Shown here: positions 52,208-59,446 of the stretch, piece by piece | Position numbering within the stretch: position 1 is the stretch's first letter | Layout: the number at the start of each line of letters is the position of its first letter | From: Fibrobacter succinogenes | Lineage (GTDB): Bacteria > Fibrobacterota > Fibrobacteria > Fibrobacterales > Fibrobacteraceae | Length of the DNA: 59,446 nucleotides | NCBI GenBank assembly: GCA_902794535.1 | Contig: CADBHQ010000012.1 | Span: 1 to 59,446 of the forward strand | Direction of reading: 5' to 3' | The notes under the pieces: model-generated | What the model was told of the DNA's origin: nothing | The model's database searches: none | The model's input: only the letters and a program-made list of their open reading frames with translations | Made by a program: the position numbers and the translations under genes

Positions 52208-52667
52208 AAAATATTCTTTTATGTATTCCCGACTTGTCAAGTCGGATCAAGATATAGTTGGTTTTATCGCCTATTCTCTTTACAAAAGTGCAAAAATCGC
52301 GTATATAAAACAAATCGAAACAGAAACAGGAATTCCGGTTTCTGAAACAAAATTGCAAAACTACGACAAATCTCAGCAAAACCAACAACAAATTCAATTG
52401 TATATTGACAAAGCAAAAATGTTTCTTGGCGAAATGAACCAAGCTATAATCGATGTAGTAACATCTCGCATTGAAAAAGAAAGCACTCTTCGTCATGAAG
52501 AAATGATTAAATCTGCCGTAGCATCAAGCAGCCATTCATTCTGGTACGGAGTGTGTCAAAGTGTTTCGGGCGCTTTCTTGTACTCTTTCGTACTCATATT
52601 ATTAGCAGCAACATTGAATTTTGTGAAGCCAGGCCTGTTGCACACAATAATCGGCCTATTTGGATAA
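52200..52667 (+). CDS. Helical protein with C-terminal membrane anchor, second gene of the module
   Basis: A 155-residue protein starting at GTG 52200 (an in-frame ATG at 52221 is an alternative). The soluble helical part has SDQDIVGFIAYSLYKSAKIA, a Gln-rich middle (KSQQNQQQIQLYIDKAKMF) and a charged helix. It ends with one or two hydrophobic segments (GAFLYSFVLILLAATLNFV, PGLLHTIIGLFG). No family is recognised. The AT-rich composition and position between FISUMP genes suggest acquired cargo. It overlaps the convergent hydrolase gene by 12 bases. Confidence 0.65.
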   Translation: MARKYSFMYSRLVKSDQDIVGFIAYSLYKSAKIAYIKQIETETGIPVSETKLQNYDKSQQNQQQIQLYIDKAKMFLGEMNQAIIDVVTSRIEKESTLRHEEMIKSAVASSSHSFWYGVCQSVSGAFLYSFVLILLAATLNFVKPGLLHTIIGLFG

Positions 52668-53264
52668 CCAGCCCCCACTAATCCACTTGTCCAGAAAGGC
52701 CATCTGCTCGGCGGTGTGGAACCAGTGTTCACCGCCGTCCATTACGGTCAAGGGGGCTCCGATTCTCTGGGCGAATTCGCGCATCGTGCTTAGCGAGGTC
52801 AAGTTGTCATTCGAACCGTACAGAATTTTTGTCGGGATATGCCATTCGATCGGATTTTCACGCACGTAGCACAGGTATTCCCATGAAAGCGTTTCGCCGA
52901 AATTCGTCGGCATCGTTTTCTTTTCGCGAAGTTCCTCTTCGGAGACTCCCGCCCACGTCATCATGTCGCAAATCAACTTTTCCATGTTGACTACCGGCGA
53001 AATAAAGTACGCCTGTTTGACGGGTTTATCGCTCAGCGCATTCATTGAGAAGAACGCCCCGATACTATTTGCGACAAGGATTACTTCATCGTAGCCCGCC
53101 GCGGCGGAATCAAAATAAACCGGAAATTCCTTCTTGGCGTCCCACGGGGTTTCGGCCTTGTAATCAAACCCGAGAACATCGGCATCAGGGAACAGGCTCT
53201 TGTAATGAAGAGCCTCGTCGGCGTTTCCGCCCTTCCCGTGCACGTAAATGACAAGGTTTTTCAT
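52656..53264 (-). CDS. Small alpha/beta hydrolase
   Basis: A 202-residue cytosolic hydrolase. It shows the early VIYVHGKGGNADE oxyanion/loop motif, a nucleophile elbow VANSIGAFFS (Ser in N-S-I-G), a candidate acid in YGSNDNLTS, and the catalytic His in GGEHWFHTAEQM. It fits the short single-domain hydrolases with unknown esterase- or thioesterase-like activity. It ends 12 bases into the convergent membrane module and starts 3 bases from the end of FISUMP copy 4. Confidence 0.82.
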   Translation of the reverse strand: MKNLVIYVHGKGGNADEALHYKSLFPDADVLGFDYKAETPWDAKKEFPVYFDSAAAGYDEVILVANSIGAFFSMNALSDKPVKQAYFISPVVNMEKLICDMMTWAGVSEEELREKKTMPTNFGETLSWEYLCYVRENPIEWHIPTKILYGSNDNLTSLSTMREFAQRIGAPLTVMDGGEHWFHTAEQMAFLDKWISGGWLSK

Positions 53265-53267
53265 TCG

Positions 53268-54719
53268 CTATTTGTTCTTTATGCAGCGAACTGAACTCCC
53301 GCCGTGCTTGTAGGCGAAGTCCAGGAACGTTTTCTCTTTATCATAGTCTATGCCCAGGTGTTCGGCATAGTCGGCATCGAATCCTGTGGCACTCCAGAAG
53401 TAGGCCCCATTGCCCGCGAGATAGAAACCATAGAGCGGAGCCCATCCGCCGACGGGCAATGCAGTAAAGCCGAATGCATCTGCACCATTTTTGCTTTCGG
53501 CCCAGCCGCTCTGGGATTTGAGGACATTGCTTGCGATAGATTGCCCGCCCATCACCGTGAGCAGGGTTCCAAACTCCGCCTTGCTCGGCAAGTGCCAGCC
53601 CGGCGGACAAATCCCGTACACAGTGTCGGGCAAGGCGCATTTTTTGCCATCGCCGCAATCCTGCGGATTCTTGGTATCGGTCGCCAGTTTTACGGAATCG
53701 ATTGCAGCAGCCCAGGTGTAAAGGCGGCCAGCCACATCGCAGGTAGAGCTATCCCCGTTGTCCTTCTTTCCAAAGCACCAACTCTTTTCCTTCACATTTA
53801 AATCCGAGGCATCATAGTAATTCAGGTTTTCGGCCATCCAAGTTTGGTCACCAATCTTTACCGTCTTGTATGTTTTGCCATCACGTTCATCGGTCATGGA
53901 GCCGTAGTCAATATCAGGGTTAAAACGGCATTCCTTCGGTACATCCCAGCTCCAACCCGTTTCTCCTTCCAGAAGTGCCGAACAATCTACCTTGTCCTCG
54001 CTACTACTGGAACTTGACTCCGCTTCGCTAGAGCTAGACTGCACATCAGCAGAACTGCTACTAGACTCCGGCGTCACTTCAGAAGAAGACGATTCCTCGA
54101 CGCTAGACGAAGACTCCACAACACTGCTACTCGACTTTTCACTGCTGCTTGACGAACTTTCCGGTTCGCATAAAACCCAGTCCCCCTGTTCACACCTAGC
54201 ATAATAAGTTGGCGTACGCCCTGGTGCATGATTCGCCGCATACATATACGACCATGACTTCACCAAGCCTTCATTTTCAGCACTGCATACCCATTCATCT
54301 GGAGCAACGCGAACCACATCACCATCAATCACATTGCGATCAATCGCATCGCCACCAATTTTTTCCATCCATGGGTTTGCGTTTGTAATAGGTTCAGACC
54401 ATTTACCACTTTCACATTTATAAAAATCTGTTGCGATTATAAAAGACGTACCCATGACATCTAGCACTTTCGTGTACTGATACATTAAGAATTTGCCTTC
54501 GTACTTTTCATCACAGGTGCGATAATCACTCGGATTAAAGGGTTCTTGCACAGAAGAACTTGAGGGAGGCACTTCCGAGGAACTTGAAATGATTGCCTCA
54601 GAAGAAGACGAATTCACAGAATCCACGGAATTTGCAATAACGGATTCAGAACTGCAGGCGCCCAATAAAGAAACGAATCCGACTTCAGCCACCCAACGCA
54701 CAATAGAAAACTTTTTCAT
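53268..54719 (-). CDS. FISUMP-domain lipoprotein (copy 4) with extra N-terminal module
   Basis: A 483-residue lipoprotein, MKKFSIVRWVAEVGFVSLLG followed by ACSSES. Unlike the other three it has an extra module of about 120 residues (about 50-170) with four Cys: RTCDEKYEGKFLMYQYTKVL, FYKCESGKWSEP, DEWVCSAEN and YYARCEQGDWVLCEPE. A poly-Ser linker and the same CSALLEGETGWSWDVPKECR segment as copy 2 follow, then the FISUMP domain ending SSVRCIKNK. The leader and upstream codons match copy 2, so copies 2 and 4 are a pair. Confidence 0.9.
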   Translation of the reverse strand: MKKFSIVRWVAEVGFVSLLGACSSESVIANSVDSVNSSSSEAIISSSSEVPPSSSSVQEPFNPSDYRTCDEKYEGKFLMYQYTKVLDVMGTSFIIATDFYKCESGKWSEPITNANPWMEKIGGDAIDRNVIDGDVVRVAPDEWVCSAENEGLVKSWSYMYAANHAPGRTPTYYARCEQGDWVLCEPESSSSSSEKSSSSVVESSSSVEESSSSEVTPESSSSSADVQSSSSEAESSSSSSEDKVDCSALLEGETGWSWDVPKECRFNPDIDYGSMTDERDGKTYKTVKIGDQTWMAENLNYYDASDLNVKEKSWCFGKKDNGDSSTCDVAGRLYTWAAAIDSVKLATDTKNPQDCGDGKKCALPDTVYGICPPGWHLPSKAEFGTLLTVMGGQSIASNVLKSQSGWAESKNGADAFGFTALPVGGWAPLYGFYLAGNGAYFWSATGFDADYAEHLGIDYDKEKTFLDFAYKHGGSSVRCIKNK

Positions 54720-54762
54720 AAAACCTCCGGTAACCCGATATAAAAAAGCTATAACAAATGTA
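54717..54762 (-). promoter_or_regulatory. Class B FISUMP leader with TACATTTG box, copy 4
   Basis: TACATTTG (54762-54755) and the same TTATATCGGGTT-CCGGAGGTTTT leader as copy 2. Confidence 0.5.
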
Positions 54763-54831
54763 GATAATTTAGCCCCTAAAAGACAAATAAAAAAACACAT
54801 TTTTTATACTTTATTATAAAGCGGAGGTTTT

Positions 54832-55164
54832 ATGCTCAATTATCTTTTCTTGATTCTAGCAATCGTCATGGAGGCGGCGGGGACGACGCTTCTTAAATTT
54901 TCGGAACAGTTCACAAAACTGGTTCCGAGCATCTTTTCGCTGCTGTGCTATGTGGCATCGCTGTACCTACTCAGCCTTTGTCTGCGCACGATTCCTATCG
55001 GCACCGCATACGCCACCTGGTCGGCGCTCGGCATTGCGCTCATTACGCTGAGCGGTATGTTCTTTTTCAAGCAGACACCTGACCTAGGCGCCATTATCGG
55101 GCTTTTGCTGATTATCAGCGGTGTCGCCGTGCTGAATTTATTCTCCAAGATGGAGATTCATTAG
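54832..55164 (+). CDS. SMR-family multidrug/guanidinium-type transporter
   Basis: A 110-residue four-helix membrane protein of the small multidrug resistance family, which works as a dimeric proton antiporter. The essential membrane Glu is E14 in LAIVMEAAGTTLLKFSE. Later blocks are IPIGTAYATWSALGIALITLSG and IIGLLLIISGVAVLNLFS, both typical of SMR. GCGGAGG precedes the ATG. Whether it moves quaternary amines or guanidinium cannot be told here. Confidence 0.93.
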   Translation: MLNYLFLILAIVMEAAGTTLLKFSEQFTKLVPSIFSLLCYVASLYLLSLCLRTIPIGTAYATWSALGIALITLSGMFFFKQTPDLGAIIGLLLIISGVAVLNLFSKMEIH

Positions 55165-55196
55165 AAAATTTGTGTACGGCTCACAAATAACTGCAT

Positions 55197-55907
55197 TCAC
55201 CCTTCAAATTTCCAGCCGCAGTCGTTGTGGTAAATCATTTGGCGGGTCATGCCGCCGTCGATGCAGATGTTTTCGCCGGTGATGAAGCCGGCCTTGTCGC
55301 TCGCGAGGTAAAGCACCATGTTCGCGATGTCGAGCGGGTTACCGACGCGGCCTGCGGGCTGCTGTGTGGCATCGGGACCTTCATAGACCTTGAAATCCGT
55401 ATCTATCCAGCCCGGTGAAATCGAGTTCACGCGCACGCGGCCCGCAAAACTCACGGCCAGCGCATGCGTGAGGGCCGCAATCCCGCCCTTCGCCGCCGTA
55501 TAGCTTTCCGTTTGCGGTTGACTCATGCGGTCGCGGCTCGAAGAAATGTTCACGATGCTTGCGCCCGACCCGAAATGAGGTGCAAAAAGCTTCGCGAGAT
55601 AGAACGGGGCCGTAACGCCAACAGCCAGCGCGTAGCTGAATTCCTCGTAGCTGCACTCGTCAATGCCCTTCATCAGCGGGAGCGCGTTGTTCACCAGCAC
55701 ATCCACGTGCCCATACTTTTCGATGACGAACTGCGCAAATTTTTCGAGGACATCCTTCTTCGACAAGTCTCCGACAAAGCAGGGATTCTCGCGGATGTCG
55801 ATATAGGCGACCTTCGCACCCTCTTTCTCGAATTCACTCACGATGGAAGCGCCGATCCCGTGCGCCCCGCCCGTCACCACGACCACTTTATTTTCAAACG
55901 ATTTCAT
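55197..55907 (-). CDS. Short-chain dehydrogenase/reductase
   Basis: A 236-residue classical SDR. It has the cofactor motif VTGGAHGIG at the N-terminus, NNA in VDVLVNNALPL, the catalytic Ser in VNISSSRDRMS and Y-x3-K in ESYTAAKGG. The later SPGWIDTDF and the C-terminal ICIDGGMTRQM blocks are typical. The substrate is unknown. A TATATTTT box ends 5 bases before the start codon, so a leaderless mRNA is likely. Confidence 0.93.
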   Translation of the reverse strand: MKSFENKVVVVTGGAHGIGASIVSEFEKEGAKVAYIDIRENPCFVGDLSKKDVLEKFAQFVIEKYGHVDVLVNNALPLMKGIDECSYEEFSYALAVGVTAPFYLAKLFAPHFGSGASIVNISSSRDRMSQPQTESYTAAKGGIAALTHALAVSFAGRVRVNSISPGWIDTDFKVYEGPDATQQPAGRVGNPLDIANMVLYLASDKAGFITGENICIDGGMTRQMIYHNDCGWKFEG

Positions 55908-56006
55908 GAGAGAAAATATACACTAAAACGCACCTTCAACTTCAAAAAACGCACTAATTTCCCGCAAAAAAAGTATATTCCTAAAGCCCACCCTACAGGA
56001 GAAACG

Positions 56007-56132
56007 ATGAGCAACCCGTATTCACGACAAAACACGTTGTCCATAACAATTCAACCATTACACACGTTTATCATGATTCCGATGATGGCGCTAGGCAATT
56101 CTGCACATAGAACTTCAAAATCAGACCGTTGA
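56007..56132 (+). pseudogene. Possible 5' remnant of a disrupted gene
   Basis: It has a TATATT box (about 55974-55979), a CAGGAGAAACG ribosome binding site and an ATG, but the frame ends after 41 codons (MSNPYSRQNTLSITIQPLH...). The start looks a little like the N-terminus of Bax-inhibitor-1/YccA-type membrane proteins, but this is weak. It lies at the left edge of the AT-rich immunity island, as expected for a gene cut by the insertion. It could also be a genuine short protein. Confidence 0.35.
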
Positions 56133-56175
56133 AAAATAACAAAGTAGATTTTCAAAAAATAAAAACGGTTACGAC

Positions 56176-56574
56176 ATGAAATATTATAGATTAGATAATT
56201 CCGTTAACACGAAAGAAATAGGGAGACATTTTCTACAGGCAACTTTCGCCGATAAAAAAACTTTGGATTCAGGATGGAGTCTAGTTAGAGACGAATTCCC
56301 AAATTTTAAGCCAGACTTGAGATTTGATTTGAAAAAAGGTTCCAAATTGACGGATGTCATCAATTCGTGTGTTGAAGTGCCAGGGTTCACAATAAATGAA
56401 CGGGTAAAAAACATTTTTGAACAATGCAAGTTGCCTGAACATCGGTATTATGAAGCAAAAGTTAAAGATCTTAAAGGAGTTATTCACCCCTACTATTGTC
56501 TCCATATTTTGCCTAATGATTATTCTATGATCGATTTCGACAAAACCATATTCAAAAAACAGAAGAACCTATGA
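56176..56574 (+). CDS. Imm11 (DUF1629)-like immunity protein, N-terminal part
   Basis: A 132-residue product beginning MKYYRLDNSVNTKEIG. The order SLVRDEFPNFKPDLRF, SKLTDVINSCVEVPGFTINE, HRYYEAKVKDLKG and YYCLHILPNDYSMIDFDKTI follows the Imm11/DUF1629 family of polymorphic-toxin immunity proteins. The expected C-terminal third is missing but is encoded by the next frame, overlapping by 4 bases. The frames meet at an A6 run (56554-56559); one additional A would fuse them. AT-rich. Confidence 0.7.
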   Translation: MKYYRLDNSVNTKEIGRHFLQATFADKKTLDSGWSLVRDEFPNFKPDLRFDLKKGSKLTDVINSCVEVPGFTINERVKNIFEQCKLPEHRYYEAKVKDLKGVIHPYYCLHILPNDYSMIDFDKTIFKKQKNL

Positions 56575-56870
56575 AAACATGGCCGGAACTGGCATTTTCG
56601 AATGTGAAGAAAATTAAGAATGCTCCAAAAATACAAATAAAAAGTTTGGAAGAAAAAGAGAAATTCAAAGATGAATTTTTTCCGAATGATTTATATGTTG
56701 TTTTGGATGTATTAAGAATACATGACAGCGAAAAATACGACATGCTTTTTTTACCTGATGTAGATGTAACCACAAAATACATCTCAGAAAAATTAGCGAA
56801 CATGTTAAAATCTGAGAAGATTACAGGAATCGGATTATACCCATGTGACGACATAGAGAATCTTGAATAA
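56571..56870 (+). CDS. Imm11-like immunity protein, C-terminal part
   Basis: A 99-residue product (MKTWPELAFSNVKKIKNAPK). Its SEKYDMLFLPDVDVTTKYIS and KLANMLKSEKITGIGLYP are the usual end of Imm11-type proteins (a segment before Ile-Ser-Glu, then ITG). It overlaps the upstream frame as ATGA. It may be translated by coupling, or it is the downstream half of a frameshifted gene. Confidence 0.65.
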   Translation: MKTWPELAFSNVKKIKNAPKIQIKSLEEKEKFKDEFFPNDLYVVLDVLRIHDSEKYDMLFLPDVDVTTKYISEKLANMLKSEKITGIGLYPCDDIENLE

Positions 56871-56912
56871 AAGGGACGTAAAGGGAATTTCTAAAAAAAG
56901 GATGATAGAATT

Positions 56913-58718
56913 ATGGAAAACGAATTCTTTAAGGCGATAGGCTTATATATTGATTCTCAATATATTAAGGTCTATACAGAGTATTGGGTGTATGAATGTG
57001 GACGGTGTTCAACAGTCCCTGCATTCGTATTACGTAGAGATTGTAGCGATGAGGATTTATTGAAACATATCAAAATTTGTTTTGAAAACAGTAAATATAT
57101 ATCCGAAAAAGAATACGACAATCTCGGTGGATGGGATGTTCTATGGGATATTCTAAAGAAAGCATTGAAAAAGAAATCGCTAAAAAATTTCTATCAAACT
57201 TCTGTTGGCTTTTGCTTGGAATGGACAGGAGAAATGGCGGTTCACATATCTGTATGGAAATATTACGTGGGGAAAGCTGCGTCGCAGACTACGGCGGATG
57301 AAACTTTTGATTTGGAATACGATGAAGCATCTCCTGCGAAATTTGTGGTAAGGCTTCGACAAATCATGGAAGAAATGTACGAAAAATACCACGTAAAATC
57401 GAATGACGAAATTCGCCAAGCGAAAAAAAAGCCAGGAAAAAGAGAAATCAACAAAGCGTTGAGTGATTTAGAAAAAAAAGATACTTTATGCAGAAGAATC
57501 GTTTCCAAAAAATTCGGGTGGAAACAAAGCAGTTTCATCAATTGGAAAGTTGAAGGCGGATATTATTTTTATTTGGAACATCTCAATTGCTATAGTGAAG
57601 CAACCTTGTATGTCAAGCCCCTTTATATAGACGACTTATGGTGGGATGTTTTTGAAATGTCCAGCAATAAAAAAGCACCCATGAGCTTGAGAGGAAATGG
57701 AACGTTTTCGTTAGATGGCGTAAAAATACTGAAGACCCCCGACCTTTTTGACATTAGAACGAATGAGCGTGGGGCTGAGTATGAATTAGAAAAAATACAG
57801 AAATATTCCAACGAAGATATCGAAAAGATTTGGGACAACGTTTTCCGACAATTTGACGACGAGGTAAAACGTTTTCTCAAAGAGAATCCCGATCCTGATT
57901 CCTATTTTCCAGAAGAGGAAAAATGCCATGAATATTACATGCTTATAACGTATTTACATGCAGGAGACAGGCAAAAAGTTCTGGACAAAATCGCGGAGTT
58001 CAGAGCGATTCCAAATCGAATAAAGACTCGTTTGGGGGCATCTTATAACGGCAAAACAAGAGACGGACTTGACTTTATCGAAGCATGGTGTTTGCGAGAA
58101 CTCGCAGAGCAAGGCGATGTAACGGCGCAATATAAACTCGGGACGGCGTACGAAGACGGCTCATGCGTCCCCATAGACAACGAAAAAGCAGTCTTTTGGT
58201 ATCGCAAAGCGGCGGAACAAGGAAATTCATCAGCTCAATACAGTCTTGGAAGGATGTTCGATTACGGGTGCGGCGTCCCCGAAGACAAACAAGAAGCTGC
58301 CATTTGGTATCGTAAAGCTGCAGAACAAGGCGACGGGGATGCACAAAACGATCTTGGCGTCATGTATCTTACCGGAGAAGGCGTTCCCAAAGACAAATCT
58401 GAAGCCATATTCTGGCTCCAAAAAGCCGCTGAGCAGGGAGTCGCTTTAGCACAAAATAATCTCGGCATAAGGTATCTCAACGGAGATGGCATTCCCGAGG
58501 ACAAGGCGCAAGCCGCCTTTTGGTTCCGAAAAGCCGCCGAGCAAGGACTTGCCGCAGCTCAATTCAATCTCGGCGTAAGGTGTTTTAAAGGAGATGGCGT
58601 TCCCGAAGACAAATCGGAAGCAGTGTCATGGTTTCGAAAAGCAGCCGAGCAAGGGCTTGAAGAAGCTCAAATCAATCTCGACTTAATATTACAAGACAAA
58701 CAAGAAACTCTGGCGTGA
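56913..58718 (+). CDS. Immunity-like N-terminus fused to Sel1 repeats
   Basis: A 601-residue soluble protein. Residues 1-165 are of unknown family, immunity-like in flavour (aromatic-rich, ending RLRQIMEEMYEKYH). Residues about 180-310 resemble DUF4304-type proteins (LCRRIVSKKFGWKQSSFINW, YYFYLEHLNC), followed by a charged helical linker. From residue 394 there are five full and one partial 36-residue Sel1-like repeats (AEQGDVTAQYKLGTAYEDG, ..AVFWYRKAAEQG). It is AT-rich up to the repeats. It follows the Imm11-like gene by 42 bases and probably belongs to the same acquired island. Confidence 0.8.
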   Translation: MENEFFKAIGLYIDSQYIKVYTEYWVYECGRCSTVPAFVLRRDCSDEDLLKHIKICFENSKYISEKEYDNLGGWDVLWDILKKALKKKSLKNFYQTSVGFCLEWTGEMAVHISVWKYYVGKAASQTTADETFDLEYDEASPAKFVVRLRQIMEEMYEKYHVKSNDEIRQAKKKPGKREINKALSDLEKKDTLCRRIVSKKFGWKQSSFINWKVEGGYYFYLEHLNCYSEATLYVKPLYIDDLWWDVFEMSSNKKAPMSLRGNGTFSLDGVKILKTPDLFDIRTNERGAEYELEKIQKYSNEDIEKIWDNVFRQFDDEVKRFLKENPDPDSYFPEEEKCHEYYMLITYLHAGDRQKVLDKIAEFRAIPNRIKTRLGASYNGKTRDGLDFIEAWCLRELAEQGDVTAQYKLGTAYEDGSCVPIDNEKAVFWYRKAAEQGNSSAQYSLGRMFDYGCGVPEDKQEAAIWYRKAAEQGDGDAQNDLGVMYLTGEGVPKDKSEAIFWLQKAAEQGVALAQNNLGIRYLNGDGIPEDKAQAAFWFRKAAEQGLAAAQFNLGVRCFKGDGVPEDKSEAVSWFRKAAEQGLEEAQINLDLILQDKQETLA

Positions 58719-58757
58719 GGAACAAAGCCATCGTTTTAATTTGGATATCAATTTCAC

Positions 58758-59297
58758 ATGTCAACAACCTTACAAATTATCGAAATCAAAAAAGGCTCAC
58801 CGTATCTTCCGCAAGTTCAGGCGTTGTACAAATCGGCGTTTCCGGCCAACGAGCGGATTCCTATAAAGCATTTGCTGGACAACAAAATCAAGCGGGAATT
58901 TTGGGCGTTTTTCGATGGAGATCTGTTCTGCGGTTTTTCAAATTCCATTTCGCACAGCGACATCACGAACATCGTCTATTTTGCGGTAGAAGCTGAACTA
59001 CGCTCTCGCGGGTACGGCTCGCAAATCTTGCAGACCATTCGCAAAAAACATCCGGACTCCCGCATTGTCGTCGATATCGAAGTCGAAGAAGATTCCAAGG
59101 ACGCCGAGGAACTCGAACGTCGAAACCGTCGTCGCGAATTTTACTCGCGCAATGGCTTTGACGCAGCCCCTGTCGAATACCACTGGCAAGGCGAGCACTA
59201 CCGCCTACTCTCTGCAGGCGGCACCGTCACCGACAAAGAATTCCGCGATTTCTGGAAAGAAATTTTGAAGGATATTCCCGGAGCAAAGTACCCATAA
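58758..59297 (+). CDS. GNAT-family N-acetyltransferase
   Basis: A 179-residue acyltransferase. Motif A with the acetyl-CoA loop is VYFAVEAELRSRGYGSQILQ, and the FYSRNGF segment near residue 138 is typical of GNAT. An N-terminal segment IIEIKKGSPYLPQVQALYKS fits the fold. The acceptor (small molecule or protein) is unknown. It is 39 bases after the Sel1 gene and slightly more GC-rich, so may not belong to the island. Confidence 0.9.
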   Translation: MSTTLQIIEIKKGSPYLPQVQALYKSAFPANERIPIKHLLDNKIKREFWAFFDGDLFCGFSNSISHSDITNIVYFAVEAELRSRGYGSQILQTIRKKHPDSRIVVDIEVEEDSKDAEELERRNRRREFYSRNGFDAAPVEYHWQGEHYRLLSAGGTVTDKEFRDFWKEILKDIPGAKYP

Positions 59298-59301
59298 GAT
59301 T

Positions 59302-59446
59302 TTACAGCAGCTCTTCGCACAATCTTTTCTCAATTTCCTCAATAGAGGGCATTGTGCCTTCAACCTTTTCAGGGTAGAATTTTTCCAATTCATATTCCGA
59401 AATGCTGATAGGTTGCGTACTTGATTCCAGTGCGTACTGTGCCTGC
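59302..59446 (-). CDS. YhcG-type (DUF1016) nuclease, C-terminal fragment
   Basis: The last 47 codons of a minus-strand gene cut by the window end. The deduced end, QAQYALESSTQPISISEYEL followed by EKFYPEKVEGTMPSIEEIEK, closely follows the C-terminus of the PDDEXK DUF1016/YhcG family (..PIGVSEYQL..LP..EELE). Members are linked to mobile islands and defence. It converges on the GNAT gene, with stop codon at 59304-59302. Confidence 0.7.
   Translation of the reverse strand, partial: QAQYALESSTQPISISEYELEKFYPEKVEGTMPSIEEIEKRLCEELL

Noticed and set aside
47831..54719. Tandem TCT/TCA/AGC-type runs in FISUMP genes considered as a CRISPR or minisatellite array
   Set aside because: They are in-frame serine codons of irregular spacing encoding lipoprotein linkers; there are no constant repeats with unique spacers.
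56913..58718. Sel1-repeat protein considered as an effector/toxin
   Set aside because: No secretion signal, toxin motif or export domain; the neighbour is immunity-like.

Overview
The window is a chromosomal segment of a Fibrobacter-like bacterium (phylum Fibrobacterota). This rests on four proteins of the Fibrobacter-specific FISUMP family (TIGR02145), one TIGR02171 and one TIGR02147 family member, poly-serine-linked lipoproteins, and housekeeping genes of Fibrobacteres/Bacteroidetes flavour. Recurrent -10 boxes have the form TATATT or TAnnTTTG, as in the FCB group. No tRNA, rRNA, CRISPR array or complete transposon was seen.

The first 45.8 kb is mostly core genome of fairly even, moderately high GC. 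It holds aconitase, serC, psd, a ParE-type topoisomerase subunit, a CNNM/CorC-ybeY cluster, a FecR-like protein paired with a large outer-membrane beta-helix/barrel protein, a COG2509 flavoprotein with an RluA pseudouridine synthase, a TIGR02171 lipoprotein, pheT, dnaX-ybaB, a TolC/MFP/RND efflux operon, a GspE-like ATPase with an MlaD-like protein and recG, the RNase P RNA gene, a secreted esterase, a pectate-lyase-like lipoprotein operon, a dCMP deaminase and ilvC.

From 46 kb on the window is accessory. Four FISUMP lipoproteins, all on the minus strand, alternate with unrelated cargo: a DUF2442-HTH protein, a DUF234-type ATPase, an unknown two-gene membrane module with its own dyad operator, and a hydrolase. 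After an SMR transporter and a short-chain dehydrogenase comes a visibly AT-rich island (about 56.1-58.7 kb) with an Imm11-like immunity gene split at an A6 tract and a 601-residue immunity-like/Sel1-repeat protein. A GNAT acetyltransferase and the end of a YhcG-type nuclease gene close the window.

The most interesting signals are: an A10 tract in dnaX, where slippage either way meets a stop codon at once (a tau/gamma-like switch); an ilvC frame extended by a palindromic repeat so that its stop codon lies beyond its own terminator; a set of genes whose -10 box sits about 7 nt before the start codon, suggesting leaderless mRNAs, with rnpB as calibrator; short mobile repeats read in frame inside FISUMP genes; a multi-hairpin element at 33.6-33.8 kb between 9-bp direct repeats; and the undescribed 52-kb membrane module.
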